From JBGRQB01 sp041725875 (lineage in GTDB: Bacteria > Bacteroidota > Ignavibacteria > Ignavibacteriales > Melioribacteraceae), in assembly GCA_041725875.1 (NCBI GenBank), contig JBGRQB010000034.1:1-28243 (forward strand): DNA of 28,243 nucleotides. Reading direction: 5' to 3'. The notes beneath the pieces were generated by a model. It was not told where the DNA came from, searched no databases, and worked only from the letters and a program-made list of their open reading frames with translations. A program made the position numbers and the translations under genes. Shown in pieces: positions 1 to 7,585 of this stretch. Numbering within the stretch: position 1 is the stretch's first letter; each line of letters opens with the position of its first letter.

Positions 1-157
1 AAGTCAATTAACATTGCAGAGTAAAACTACCTAGGAACTAAAATAAATATTTATATCAAGTTTGTTATCAAAGGTTTAGAGAGAACGTTACCTGGAGTTG
101 CGTTTAATTTGCATGAGTGAGATCGCTTTGAGTTTTTACTGGCTCTTGAGTCCACAG
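1..157. other. Non-coding left end, foreign to the RND gene
   Basis: This AT-rich stretch shows no credible gene. Homology to RND pumps stops near position 158 on the minus strand. What follows towards position 1 reads as stop-rich sequence in all three minus frames, and none of them resumes the pump. It could be the end of an insertion element, another rearrangement or an assembly join. With only one junction visible, no terminal inverted repeat or target duplication can be recognised. Confidence 0.4.
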
Positions 158-1213
158 AAGGTTAACGTAAAGAATAAACGCAATAAGAATCATACCTGTA
201 ATTGCATTGTTTTTCAAAATTCCTATTACGCGATTTATGTATACCGAATTATCATTAAAGAAACCAAACTCCACACCGTCGGGAACGCGGTTTTTGTATG
301 TTTCAACAAGCAGTTTGATTTCATCAATGATATCAAGTGAATTGGCTTCACTTTTTTTAGAAACAGAAAAAGAGATTGACTGATCACCATTTAATCTGGA
401 AAGAATAACAAGTTCTTGTCTTCTGTTGCTTACTTTTGCAACGTCGCGTACTTTAATATTTCGTCCGTTTGAATTTGAGCGAACAACAGTATTTGATATT
501 TCCTCAACGTTTTCATACTCACCAATTGAGCGAATCAGATATTCGGTCTTTCCAATTGAAATATTACCACCCGGAACATTTAAGTTGCGGACTCTGATTG
601 CCATAAAAACATCTTCAAAAGTAAGATTGTAGGCGTTAAGTTTTTCAGGATCAATTTCCACCCATATTTCACGATCGGCATAACCTGAAACCTGAACTTT
701 TCCAACACCGTCAACATCTTTCAAATCTTCTTCAAGGTCATCTGCAATTTTTAAAGCATTTGCTTCAGGAATTGAAAATGACATATTTATATCTATAACA
801 GGCAAAAATTCGCCTGAACTGAAATCATCAATAATCGGATCTTCTGCATCATCGGGCAGGTCAACTTTATCAACTTCCGATTTTACATCATTCAGAATTT
901 CTCTGAATCTTGTATCAGAAATATCTTCAAGTTTTATAAAAACAACAGCTACACCTTCGGAAGCTGTAGATAAGATTTCTTTTATTTTATCAACATCACT
1001 GATTTCAGTTTCAATTGGATCTATAATTTGATTTTCAATTTCAGTAGGGGATGCACCCGGATAAGGCACACTTATTATCACCCAGTTAAAATTGATATCG
1101 GGATTAAGTTCTGTAGGCATTCGCAACAATGCAATAGTTCCGAACACGAATAACCCGATCATCAGAAGATTCACAAGAATCGGGTTCTTAACAGAAAATT
1201 TAGCTACATCCAT
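104..1213 (-). CDS. RND efflux pump (AcrB/HAE1-like), N-terminal fragment
   Basis: Inner-membrane proton-driven pump subunit of a tripartite efflux system. Residues 1-350 look like a normal RND N-terminus: a first membrane helix at about 12-32, the MPTELNPDI segment at the start of the periplasmic porter region, PYPGASPTEIE, the porter domains, and the start of the second membrane helix (NNAITGMILIAFILYV). Family members are about 1,000-1,050 residues, so only a third is present. The last 17 residues after VNL do not resemble RND proteins and end at a stop codon, so the gene appears disrupted. The ATG has a GAGG ribosome site about 6 bases upstream and lies 24 bases after the adaptor gene, in the same operon. 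Efflux substrates cannot be deduced. Without its remaining helices this fragment should not transport. Confidence 0.85.
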   Translation of the reverse strand: MDVAKFSVKNPILVNLLMIGLFVFGTIALLRMPTELNPDINFNWVIISVPYPGASPTEIENQIIDPIETEISDVDKIKEILSTASEGVAVVFIKLEDISDTRFREILNDVKSEVDKVDLPDDAEDPIIDDFSSGEFLPVIDINMSFSIPEANALKIADDLEEDLKDVDGVGKVQVSGYADREIWVEIDPEKLNAYNLTFEDVFMAIRVRNLNVPGGNISIGKTEYLIRSIGEYENVEEISNTVVRSNSNGRNIKVRDVAKVSNRRQELVILSRLNGDQSISFSVSKKSEANSLDIIDEIKLLVETYKNRVPDGVEFGFFNDNSVYINRVIGILKNNAITGMILIAFILYVNLLWTQEPVKTQSDLTHAN

Positions 1214-1237
1214 TTATAACCTCGTTTATTCGGATTC

Positions 1238-2350
1238 TTAATTATATTTCTTTTCAACTTTCACTTTGGTGTCAACACCAAGGTTTTTAATTCCAACAAC
1301 CACTATCTCGTCACCTTCATTTAATCCTTCAATAATTTCTATGTTGGAACCAAAGGATTCTCCCTGAGTAACTTTTGTAAGTTTTGCTCTTTCGCCATTC
1401 ATTATATAAACATAAGTGGCATTATCTTTTGCAACAACAGCATAATCAGGAACAACCAGTTTGTTTTCCTTTGCACTTAGAGCAAGATCAACTTTCACTG
1501 TCATTCCGGCTTTGATCATAAAATCAGAAGTATTTGCAGCATAAATTTCTACTTCAAAAGTTCCGGTTTGTTCATCAGCCTGTGGTGAAATATATTTTAC
1601 CGAGCCGTTAACCGATTTATTACGAAGAGAAGAAATAAATATTTTAGCGGCTGTTTGTTTTGTTATTTTCCCAACTATATCCTGAGGAACGCCCAGTTTT
1701 ATTTTCATTTCGGAAAGATCAACAACACGGTAAACAGGTGAGCCGATGTTAACCATTGTGCCGAGTTCAATATTTTTTCTTGAAATAAATCCGCTGATTG
1801 GTGAAGATAGTTTTGTATCGTCAAAAGTTTTTTTATTTATCTTTAACTGTGCTTTGGCAGACATTAAATTTGCCTGAGCCGTTTTAACAGCCAATTTGGA
1901 ATTATCTAATGCCAGTTTGGAAATATCTCCGTTTGAAAATAACACCTGATCACTATTTAAATTAGTTGTTACTATGTTCAGATTATTTTCTGCAGATAAC
2001 ACCTGAGCCTGAGCCTGTCTGTAGTTGGCTTCCGGAATTCTGTAATCGATAATTGCAAGTGGTTCTCCCGAGCGGACTTTATCGCCCAGACGCTTATTAA
2101 TTTTTTCCACCTTGCCTGAAACTTCGGCAATTATATCAACGGAATTTTTTGCTTCTATTTTTCCAGTGTATGAAACAACCTGAGCTACATTTTTTTTAGA
2201 AACAACCATTGTTTCAACAGGAATAACAAGTGCATTTGCTTTGGATACTTCCGGCGGAGTTTCAGAAGGAGTTTCCGCACTTCCGCTTTCGCATCCTGTT
2301 AAAAAAATCAGAATTAAAGATAAAACCATAAGTAAAAATTTATTGTTCAT
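1238..2350 (-). CDS. RND periplasmic adaptor (HlyD/AcrA family) lipoprotein
   Basis: Membrane fusion protein that connects the RND pump to the outer-membrane channel. It is 370 residues, normal for the family. The N-terminus is a lipoprotein signal peptide with the lipobox LTGC, giving Cys20 as the lipidated residue. A biotinyl-lipoyl-like half (about 60-110, SVDIIAEVSGKVEKI, then GDKVRSGEPLA), a helical hairpin (about 110-175), the second lipoyl half (SSPISGFISRKNIELGTMV) and a beta-barrel/membrane-proximal C-terminus follow in the usual order. The ATG is preceded by GGGAGAG. It is the middle gene of the operon, 27 bases after the TolC-like gene and 24 bases before the pump fragment. It is intact even though the pump is truncated. 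Confidence 0.9.
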   Translation of the reverse strand: MNNKFLLMVLSLILIFLTGCESGSAETPSETPPEVSKANALVIPVETMVVSKKNVAQVVSYTGKIEAKNSVDIIAEVSGKVEKINKRLGDKVRSGEPLAIIDYRIPEANYRQAQAQVLSAENNLNIVTTNLNSDQVLFSNGDISKLALDNSKLAVKTAQANLMSAKAQLKINKKTFDDTKLSSPISGFISRKNIELGTMVNIGSPVYRVVDLSEMKIKLGVPQDIVGKITKQTAAKIFISSLRNKSVNGSVKYISPQADEQTGTFEVEIYAANTSDFMIKAGMTVKVDLALSAKENKLVVPDYAVVAKDNATYVYIMNGERAKLTKVTQGESFGSNIEIIEGLNEGDEIVVVGIKNLGVDTKVKVEKKYN

Positions 2351-2377
2351 TTTACTCTCCCGAGTTATATTAATTTC

Positions 2378-3763
2378 TTATTGGATAACAGATTCAACTT
2401 TGCCAAGCATATAATAAAGTTCCACAATTGTGGAGATAAGATCATAGTTGATGCTCAGCTGATTGAGTCTGGCGTTTTGCAAATTAAGTTTTGCATCTAT
2501 AAAATCGATATTTGAAACCAGTCCTTTTTCCTTTTGTGTCTCTACAGTTCTGTAATTGCTTTTACTATATTCAACACTGGTTGCTGATAAAATTTTCTGT
2601 GTTCTGAGATTAATCAGTTTATTGACTGTTTCGGTAAGAAGATATTTTGTATTTGCAATATTGTTGTTAAAATCTTCTTCTTTCTTTTTGTATTCGTAAT
2701 AACTTGATTTCAGTTTTGTGTAGTTTTGAAATCCTGAAAAAATTGGAACACTAAGATTTATAGAAAGAGTTTTTGGTGAATAATCATCAAGTCCGATAGT
2801 ATTATTTTCTCTCCATCCGTAAGAATATGTTGCATTCACTTTGGGCAGATAAGAAGCATAATTGTTTTTGTATAACAATCTGCTCACTTCGGTTCCTGCT
2901 TGTTCGGCTGAAAGCGCCGCATTGATTTTCACTAATTGCTCATCTGTTAAATCAATCATATTTAGAATTTCTTCATCTGAAAGAGTTAAAATTTTATCTT
3001 TTTCAGTCTGCAATTCTTCCGGTAACCTGACTTCAACTTTGGTGTTTGCATCTATGTTAAGTTTAATGTGTCGGTTCAGATTTGTAATTGCACTTCGCAA
3101 TTGAGATTCACTTGTAACAACCGTACTTTTTTGCTGTTCAAGATCAACTTTCCATCTCAATACTTCTGTTTTTGAATAGCGGTTTGCTTTGTATAATCTT
3201 TCGGCCTTCTCATAATTGAGTCGTGACAACTCCAGATATTCCTTTTGTAGCGTATATACATCTTTGCTTTTAAGCACTTCCAGGTAACTGCTGATTACAA
3301 GAAAAACTATGTTTTGTCTTGTGGAAGAATTCATCTGTTCAGCCATCGTTTCATTTTCATTGGCTATAGAAATACCATTAAAAAGCACTCCGTTAAAAAG
3401 AGGCATATTAACTTCTAATGATGAAGAGTAAGATTCCTGAAAAACTGTCTGCGGCATGGTTGCAGCAATTTCAGGCGGAAGATATCTTCTGAAATCTCTT
3501 TCCTCATAAGTCTGCTGATCGATTCTTGTAAAGCGGGTGTTAAAATCGAGAGTAGGAAAAAGTTCAGCCCAGGCTCTTTTGGTATCCCACTTGGCCTGTT
3601 CAAGTCCGTATTTACTGGCTAATACCTGATTGTTATGACTCAATGCACGCGAAATGGCTTCATCCAGAGTTATTACCTCCAGCTGGGCAAAGAGAGAATT
3701 TGCACTCATCATAACAAGAGAGATTACCAGAAATTTGCAAAAAAATTGAACGCTTTTTTTCAA
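2378..3763 (-). CDS. TolC-family outer-membrane efflux channel
   Basis: Outer-membrane exit duct of the tripartite efflux system. It is 461 residues with a signal peptide ending near SLFAQ (about residue 26), followed by long amphipathic helices and two internally similar halves typical of TolC/OEP proteins (VITLDEAISRALSHN at the start of the first; the second half resumes around LLYKNNYASYLPKVNATYSYGW). The start is a TTG codon: GAGGA sits 7 bases upstream, and the signal peptide begins directly there. First gene of the efflux operon. The leader contains a perfect 12-bp palindrome (3858-3869), a possible operator. Confidence 0.88.
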   Translation of the reverse strand: MKKSVQFFCKFLVISLVMMSANSLFAQLEVITLDEAISRALSHNNQVLASKYGLEQAKWDTKRAWAELFPTLDFNTRFTRIDQQTYEERDFRRYLPPEIAATMPQTVFQESYSSSLEVNMPLFNGVLFNGISIANENETMAEQMNSSTRQNIVFLVISSYLEVLKSKDVYTLQKEYLELSRLNYEKAERLYKANRYSKTEVLRWKVDLEQQKSTVVTSESQLRSAITNLNRHIKLNIDANTKVEVRLPEELQTEKDKILTLSDEEILNMIDLTDEQLVKINAALSAEQAGTEVSRLLYKNNYASYLPKVNATYSYGWRENNTIGLDDYSPKTLSINLSVPIFSGFQNYTKLKSSYYEYKKKEEDFNNNIANTKYLLTETVNKLINLRTQKILSATSVEYSKSNYRTVETQKEKGLVSNIDFIDAKLNLQNARLNQLSINYDLISTIVELYYMLGKVESVIQ

Positions 3764-3857
3764 CGTAAATTCCTCTAAGTCTTATTTATCTAAAAAATTA
3801 ATCAAACTTATATTAGTTGTAAATTTTCTTAAACTCTTTTTCGGTTAAAGGCGAAAT

Positions 3858-3869
3858 TTTACCGGTAAA
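3858..3869. promoter_or_regulatory. 12-bp perfect palindrome in efflux operon leader
   Basis: TTTACCGGTAAA is self-complementary and lies about 95 bases upstream of the TolC-like start codon, the only sizeable non-coding gap before the efflux operon. Drug-efflux operons are often controlled by dimeric repressors binding such palindromes. No adjacent TetR or MarR gene was seen, so the binding protein is unknown. Confidence 0.3.
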
Positions 3870-3922
3870 TAGACATTATCGGGAAAAATGTATGTATGTT
3901 TTGTGTGAAGTAATTTTGAAGG

Positions 3923-3960
3923 GAAATAAAAAGGGAACAGGATCTCAGCGAGATCCTGTT
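3923..3960 (-). terminator. Rho-independent terminator after the S46 peptidase gene
   Basis: AACAGGATCTC (3936-3946) and GAGATCCTGTT (3950-3960) form a perfect 11-bp stem with a 3-base loop. Read on the minus strand it is followed by CCC and a T-rich tract. It starts 8 bases after the peptidase stop codon and separates that gene from the efflux operon. Confidence 0.85.
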
Positions 3961-3967
3961 TATATGA

Positions 3968-6088
3968 TTAGTTTTTAGAGATTTTTCCTGTTTGTAATTC
4001 TTTTACTAAAGCATCTGTTTTGAAGATATATTTTAATGCTTCCATCAGACCGTGTGAATCAGTGGCTACTGTTCTGTTTTCTTCAGGAAGGAAGATAAAT
4101 GTTCCGGCAAGACTTTCAAGATTACCGTCGTGAGCCAGACCAATAACTTCCTGGTTTTTATTTATTATTGAACTTCCTGAGTTACCGCCAACTATATCAT
4201 TTGTTGATGCAAAACCGATAAAAGTTTTCAAATCAAGATCTGCCGGAGGAGTTTTCCATCTTTCATGTAAACCCCAAGGATAAGTTGATTTATCAAATGA
4301 ATTGTATCTGTCCCACAAGCCATAATAAGTTACTTTACCCGGAGCCAGAGTTCCATTGTATTCATACTGTTTTATTTGTCCGTCACTAATTCTTAAAGTT
4401 GAAGTTGCATCTGGCGGAATTTTATCACCAAAAGCTGCAAATACTGCTTCTCCAAGCTGCTGATTAAGTATTACAAGAGTATTTTCAACTTCTTTTACTT
4501 TTGGAGAGATCTCTTTAAGGTAATTTTGTGATTCAATAACATATTTCAGAATTACATCTTTAGGATCTAAAATAGAACGTGGTGAATTTTTAATTGCCTG
4601 GACAAGTTTATTTTTATCTGTTAAAAACGAATTTGCTTTAACATAAGCAATTGCTTCTTTTCCTGTAAGCTTGTTGTAAAGCATATTTGCTATTCTGTCG
4701 TTATTCTTAAATACAGAATACAGGAATTTTGAATGACCGCTTAACTTTTTAGTCTCTTCTTCAAAATTGAATTCTTTACCAAACAACTTATCAACGTAAT
4801 CATTTATTTTTTCTTCTGACATACGACCCATATCAGGGTTTTCGCCAATATCACTAATCAGTTTCTTTGCAATTCTGAAATATTTAGGTGAAAAACGATT
4901 AATGCCGTATCCTAATCTTTGCGGATATTGTTTAAGTTCATCTATTGCAACATCAATATTTTTCCATAAATGACCATACTTGTTTTTTAATTCAGGAATA
5001 GAATTAATTTTTTCAATCAGCTTTTTCTCAAAGTCGCGTTTTTTTGCCATAACAAATTCATCGCGCAAAGCCATATATCTTCCGGCGTAAGATTTTCTGC
5101 CGTTTCCGATTCCCATTACAACATTAAGAAGTTCAGCTTCTCTTTCAGGATAAGCATTAAAATTTTCCGTTGCTATTTTGTATGCTTCGTTAAGCATTGT
5201 TAATATTTGCGGATATGTGTAATCTCTGAAATATTCAAGTTGTTTTACTGAAAGAAGTCTGTCAGTATTACCCGGGCGACCGACTGTAAAGATAAGTTCA
5301 TCTTCGGCAGCGCCTTCTTTACTCCATTCAAAATAATGTTTTGTTTTTACAGGTTCGCCATTTTCGTCATAAGCGCGTAAAAACATAAAATCTAATTCAT
5401 ATCTTGGATAAGTGAAGTTGTCCCAATCCCAGCCTGTTGCTGCAATTTGAAAATCGGGTGACATTACAACTCTTATATCTTCATATCTTTTGTATGCATA
5501 AAGAGAATATTTACCGCCGTTGTACAAGGTAACCACTTTGCATAAAAGTCCTGTTTCTTCACTGTAATTTTCTTCAAGTTCTTTAATTTTATCTTTTCTG
5601 TTTTCTACTTTTTCAGCATTGGTTTCACCGGCGTTAATAGCTTCAATAATTTCAGAAGTAACATCTTCAATAGCAATTAACTGATCAACATACAAACCGG
5701 GAAGTCTGCGTTCTTCTGCAAGAGTAGGAGCATAAAATCCGTCTCTAAGCAGATTTTCACCATCTTTTTGTACGCCTCTTAATCTTCCGCGCGCGCAGTG
5801 GTGGTTTGTCATTATCAAGCCGTTTGGTGATACAAATGCGCCTGAACATCCGCCGCCAAACTGAAGTGCAGATTTTTGTACATCTTCAAGCCATTTTGTA
5901 TCAGGCTTAAAGCCGTAAAGTTGTTCCCATTTTTCAAAAGGAATATCGTCGAAAGTCCACATCTTACCAAAATCGTTAAATGTTCCTTTAAGCTTTGAAT
6001 AGTCGATTGGCTCATACAATCCTTTTTGTGCAAATAGAGCAACCTGAACAAAAAGGAGTAGTGATAAAACACGTAATATTGATTTCAT
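3968..6088 (-). CDS. S46 family dipeptidyl-peptidase (DPP7/DPP11-like)
   Basis: Exported serine peptidase that removes dipeptides from the N-terminus of oligopeptides in the periplasm; the family is typical of Bacteroidetes and relatives. It is 706 residues, the normal S46 length, with a signal peptide MKSILRVLSLLLFVQVALFAQ. The chymotrypsin-like triad is recognisable: His in LIMTNHHCARG (about 97), Asp in the MSPDFQIAATGWDWDN region, and Ser in DIVGGNSGSS (about 637). The residue 18 after the catalytic Ser is Gly (GLAHDGN). From family knowledge this is the DPP7-like state that prefers hydrophobic P1 residues; Arg there marks acid-specific DPP11. The ATG has AGGGGA upstream. Monocistronic, with its own terminator. 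Confidence 0.9.
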   Translation of the reverse strand: MKSILRVLSLLLFVQVALFAQKGLYEPIDYSKLKGTFNDFGKMWTFDDIPFEKWEQLYGFKPDTKWLEDVQKSALQFGGGCSGAFVSPNGLIMTNHHCARGRLRGVQKDGENLLRDGFYAPTLAEERRLPGLYVDQLIAIEDVTSEIIEAINAGETNAEKVENRKDKIKELEENYSEETGLLCKVVTLYNGGKYSLYAYKRYEDIRVVMSPDFQIAATGWDWDNFTYPRYELDFMFLRAYDENGEPVKTKHYFEWSKEGAAEDELIFTVGRPGNTDRLLSVKQLEYFRDYTYPQILTMLNEAYKIATENFNAYPEREAELLNVVMGIGNGRKSYAGRYMALRDEFVMAKKRDFEKKLIEKINSIPELKNKYGHLWKNIDVAIDELKQYPQRLGYGINRFSPKYFRIAKKLISDIGENPDMGRMSEEKINDYVDKLFGKEFNFEEETKKLSGHSKFLYSVFKNNDRIANMLYNKLTGKEAIAYVKANSFLTDKNKLVQAIKNSPRSILDPKDVILKYVIESQNYLKEISPKVKEVENTLVILNQQLGEAVFAAFGDKIPPDATSTLRISDGQIKQYEYNGTLAPGKVTYYGLWDRYNSFDKSTYPWGLHERWKTPPADLDLKTFIGFASTNDIVGGNSGSSIINKNQEVIGLAHDGNLESLAGTFIFLPEENRTVATDSHGLMEALKYIFKTDALVKELQTGKISKN

Positions 6089-6144
6089 TTGTTCCCCTGT
6101 GAATAAAGTTAGTATGTGATTACGAAAATAGTTAAAGGCGGGAC

Positions 6145-6174
6145 AAAAAAAAAGTCCGGGTTAACCGGACTTTT
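6145..6174 (-). terminator. Rho-independent terminator after the TerB-like gene
   Basis: AAAAGTCCGG (6150-6159) pairs with CCGGACTTTT (6165-6174) around a GTTAA loop. On the minus strand the stem runs into nine consecutive T. The hairpin overlaps the stop codon of the upstream TerB-like gene and isolates it from the S46 peptidase gene. Confidence 0.88.
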
Positions 6175-6601
6175 AGTTTTTATTGATATTGAAAAATTTT
6201 TGAATTTCGAGCTCTGGTTCACCGGTAATATTTCGATGATTGATAAACGAATGAAACTCGGCTTTCAGCCACTCATTTGGAATGCCGTTTTTTTCAGCAA
6301 CCGAGTGAAGCCAGTCAAACTCCTGACCATCCAAATCATTATCGACAAACGCGAGTTTAATGCCATCTCTCAAAAATGCTTCTGCGTAACTTTTTTGCGA
6401 AAACACAGGCGGATTTTGATCGATGTACTCGTTTTCTAATAAATCTTTAACAGCTCCTTCAAAGAAACTTTTTTCAAAGCCGAGTGTTTTTCCAACAGTA
6501 AAAATCATATCCTTTTCGGCTTCTGAAACTTTTTGATCTTTCCCAACTAAAAGTAAAAGACCTTTAAAATAATTGCTTCTATCGAGAAAATTATCAGTCA
6601 T
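6173..6601 (-). CDS. Small TerB-like helical protein
   Basis: A 142-residue soluble protein with no signal peptide or membrane segment. The first half (YFKGLLLLVGKDQKVSEAEKD, then MIFTVGKTLGF) resembles the TerB/TerB-like all-helical domain, in which short acidic loops link helices. The second half (DGIKLAFVDNDLDGQEFDWL, then VAEKNGIPNEWL) repeats the pattern of an Asp-rich loop followed by a helix, as TerB-like proteins do. The ATG has a strong GGAGG site 6 bases upstream (TTTGGAGGAATAAATG). It lies 120 bases downstream of rex on the same strand and has its own terminator. Its biochemical role is unknown, and TerB homology is a pattern-level call. Confidence 0.6.
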   Translation of the reverse strand: MTDNFLDRSNYFKGLLLLVGKDQKVSEAEKDMIFTVGKTLGFEKSFFEGAVKDLLENEYIDQNPPVFSQKSYAEAFLRDGIKLAFVDNDLDGQEFDWLHSVAEKNGIPNEWLKAEFHSFINHRNITGEPELEIQKFFNINKN

Positions 6602-6695
6602 TTATTCCTCCAAATACCTAACTATAGGAATAGTGAAAAAAGGGTAGAAATGATAAAAGCAAACCTCCAAATTTTAATTATTAACAAATCTTTTA

Positions 6696-6713
6696 CAAAA
6701 GTAATTACTTTTG
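6696..6713 (-). terminator. AT-rich palindrome just after rex, weak terminator candidate
   Basis: CAAAAGTAATTACTTTTG is a perfect 18-bp palindrome 8 bases past the rex stop codon. As RNA it could fold as CAAAAGT/ACTTTTG around AATT, but the stem is A-U rich and the following sequence only moderately U-rich. It may be a weak terminator or a DNA site for the gene downstream. Confidence 0.35.
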
Positions 6714-6721
6714 GTTCCTTA

Positions 6722-7378
6722 TTAGATGTCTTCTCTCTCCATAAGTTCTACATATTTTCTGGAAAGTACTGCCAAGCTTTGAGTAAGCTGAGCATTTTCT
6801 ACAACTATATTATCAGGTAACTTAAGTTGTGCAGGTGCAAAATTCCAGATAGCTTTAACTCCGCCTTCAATCATCATTTCAGCAACAAATTGCGCATACT
6901 GAGGAGGAACAGTTAAAACTCCATATTTAATCTCCTCTTTTTTTGCAATTTCAGGTAATTTGTGCAATGAATGGACAGGAACACCTTGAACTTCTGTTGC
7001 AACTTTATCCGGGTTTGTATCAAAAGCAGCTACAAAATTCAATCCGTAAGTTTTAAAGTTTCCATAACCCAACATTGCCGTACCTAAGTGTCCAACACCA
7101 ACTAAAACAGCTTTGTTATTGTTATCCCAGCTAAGGAAATCTTTGATAGCCGAAATTAATTTTTCGATGTTATAACCGGTTTTGGGCTTGCCAATGATTT
7201 CAGTGTACTCAATGTCTTTTCTGACCTGAGTAGGATCAAGAGTAAGTTCTTTTGCAAGGACTGTGCTGGAAACTTCAGTCATTCCACCTTCTCTAAGGCG
7301 CAATAGCAGATGCAAATAACGTGGTAGCCTTCTTAATGTCGGCTCCGGTGTGTTTTTTTTGGTAGACATATTTTCCAT
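6722..7378 (-). CDS. rex: Redox-sensing transcriptional repressor Rex
   Basis: Represses fermentation and respiration genes when the NADH/NAD ratio is low; NADH binding releases it from DNA. An N-terminal winged helix (RRLPRYLHLLLRLREGG, then AKELTLDPTQVRKDIEY) precedes a Rossmann NAD(H) domain with the motif VLVGVGHLGTAMLGY, and the C-terminal helix used for dimer swapping is present. The chosen ATG gives 218 residues, the usual Rex length. An upstream ATG at 7429 would add 17 unrelated residues and lies over a promoter-like sequence and an 18-bp palindrome. MSTKK at 7369 is an equally possible start, as neither has a clear ribosome site. Its neighbour, the cytochrome operon, is a logical target, but no consensus TTGTTAA-type site was seen there. 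Confidence 0.93.
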   Translation of the reverse strand: MENMSTKKNTPEPTLRRLPRYLHLLLRLREGGMTEVSSTVLAKELTLDPTQVRKDIEYTEIIGKPKTGYNIEKLISAIKDFLSWDNNNKAVLVGVGHLGTAMLGYGNFKTYGLNFVAAFDTNPDKVATEVQGVPVHSLHKLPEIAKKEEIKYGVLTVPPQYAQFVAEMMIEGGVKAIWNFAPAQLKLPDNIVVENAQLTQSLAVLSRKYVELMEREDI

Positions 7379-7397
7379 TATTATGTGTATAAAAATA

Positions 7398-7449
7398 TCG
7401 AGAAGCACTTCTCGAAACAAAGTTAACAAATAACAACATTTTTTTCAAA
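7398..7449 (-). promoter_or_regulatory. rex promoter with 18-bp operator-like palindrome
   Basis: Reading the minus strand, TTTG (7446-7449), 20 bases, then TAACTTTG (7418-7425) match the Bacteroidetes promoter pattern (TTTG at -33, TAnnTTTG at -7). The inferred transcription start would fall inside TCGAGAAG-CA-CTTCTCGA (7398-7415), two perfect 8-bp arms around a 2-base centre. This arrangement suits autorepression. The arms do not match the common Rex operator (TTGTGAA/TTCACAA). Confidence 0.4.
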
Positions 7450-7465
7450 CATTATTATTTGGCAT

Positions 7466-7507
7466 AAAAAACTGCTTATTTCATCAATTATATAGATGCA
7501 GTTTTTT
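7466..7507 (-). terminator. Possible terminator after the cytochrome operon
   Basis: AAAAAACTGC (7466-7475) and GCAGTTTTTT (7498-7507) are complementary 10-bp arms about 80 bases after the last cytochrome gene stop codon. They could end that transcript, with flanking T runs on both strands. The 22-base loop makes it weaker than the other terminators here. Confidence 0.4.
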
Positions 7508-7585
7508 TTATATCGATTCATTTCAGGATAAATTTAACGAATTATAGTTTGAACCAGGCTCCAGAATTAAAAAAACTCTCTTTTA

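Noticed and set aside
1..157. Group II intron or named insertion-sequence end at the RND break
   Set aside because: No domain V-like hairpin, no classical GTGYG boundary, and no second terminus are visible; only the break itself is supported.
98..340. Plus-strand reading frame of 80 codons at the left end
   Set aside because: It is antisense to a clearly conserved part of the RND gene and resembles no protein family.
5815..6072. Minus-strand frame of 85 codons within the S46 peptidase gene
   Set aside because: Out-of-frame shadow of the signal peptide and catalytic His region of the peptidase.
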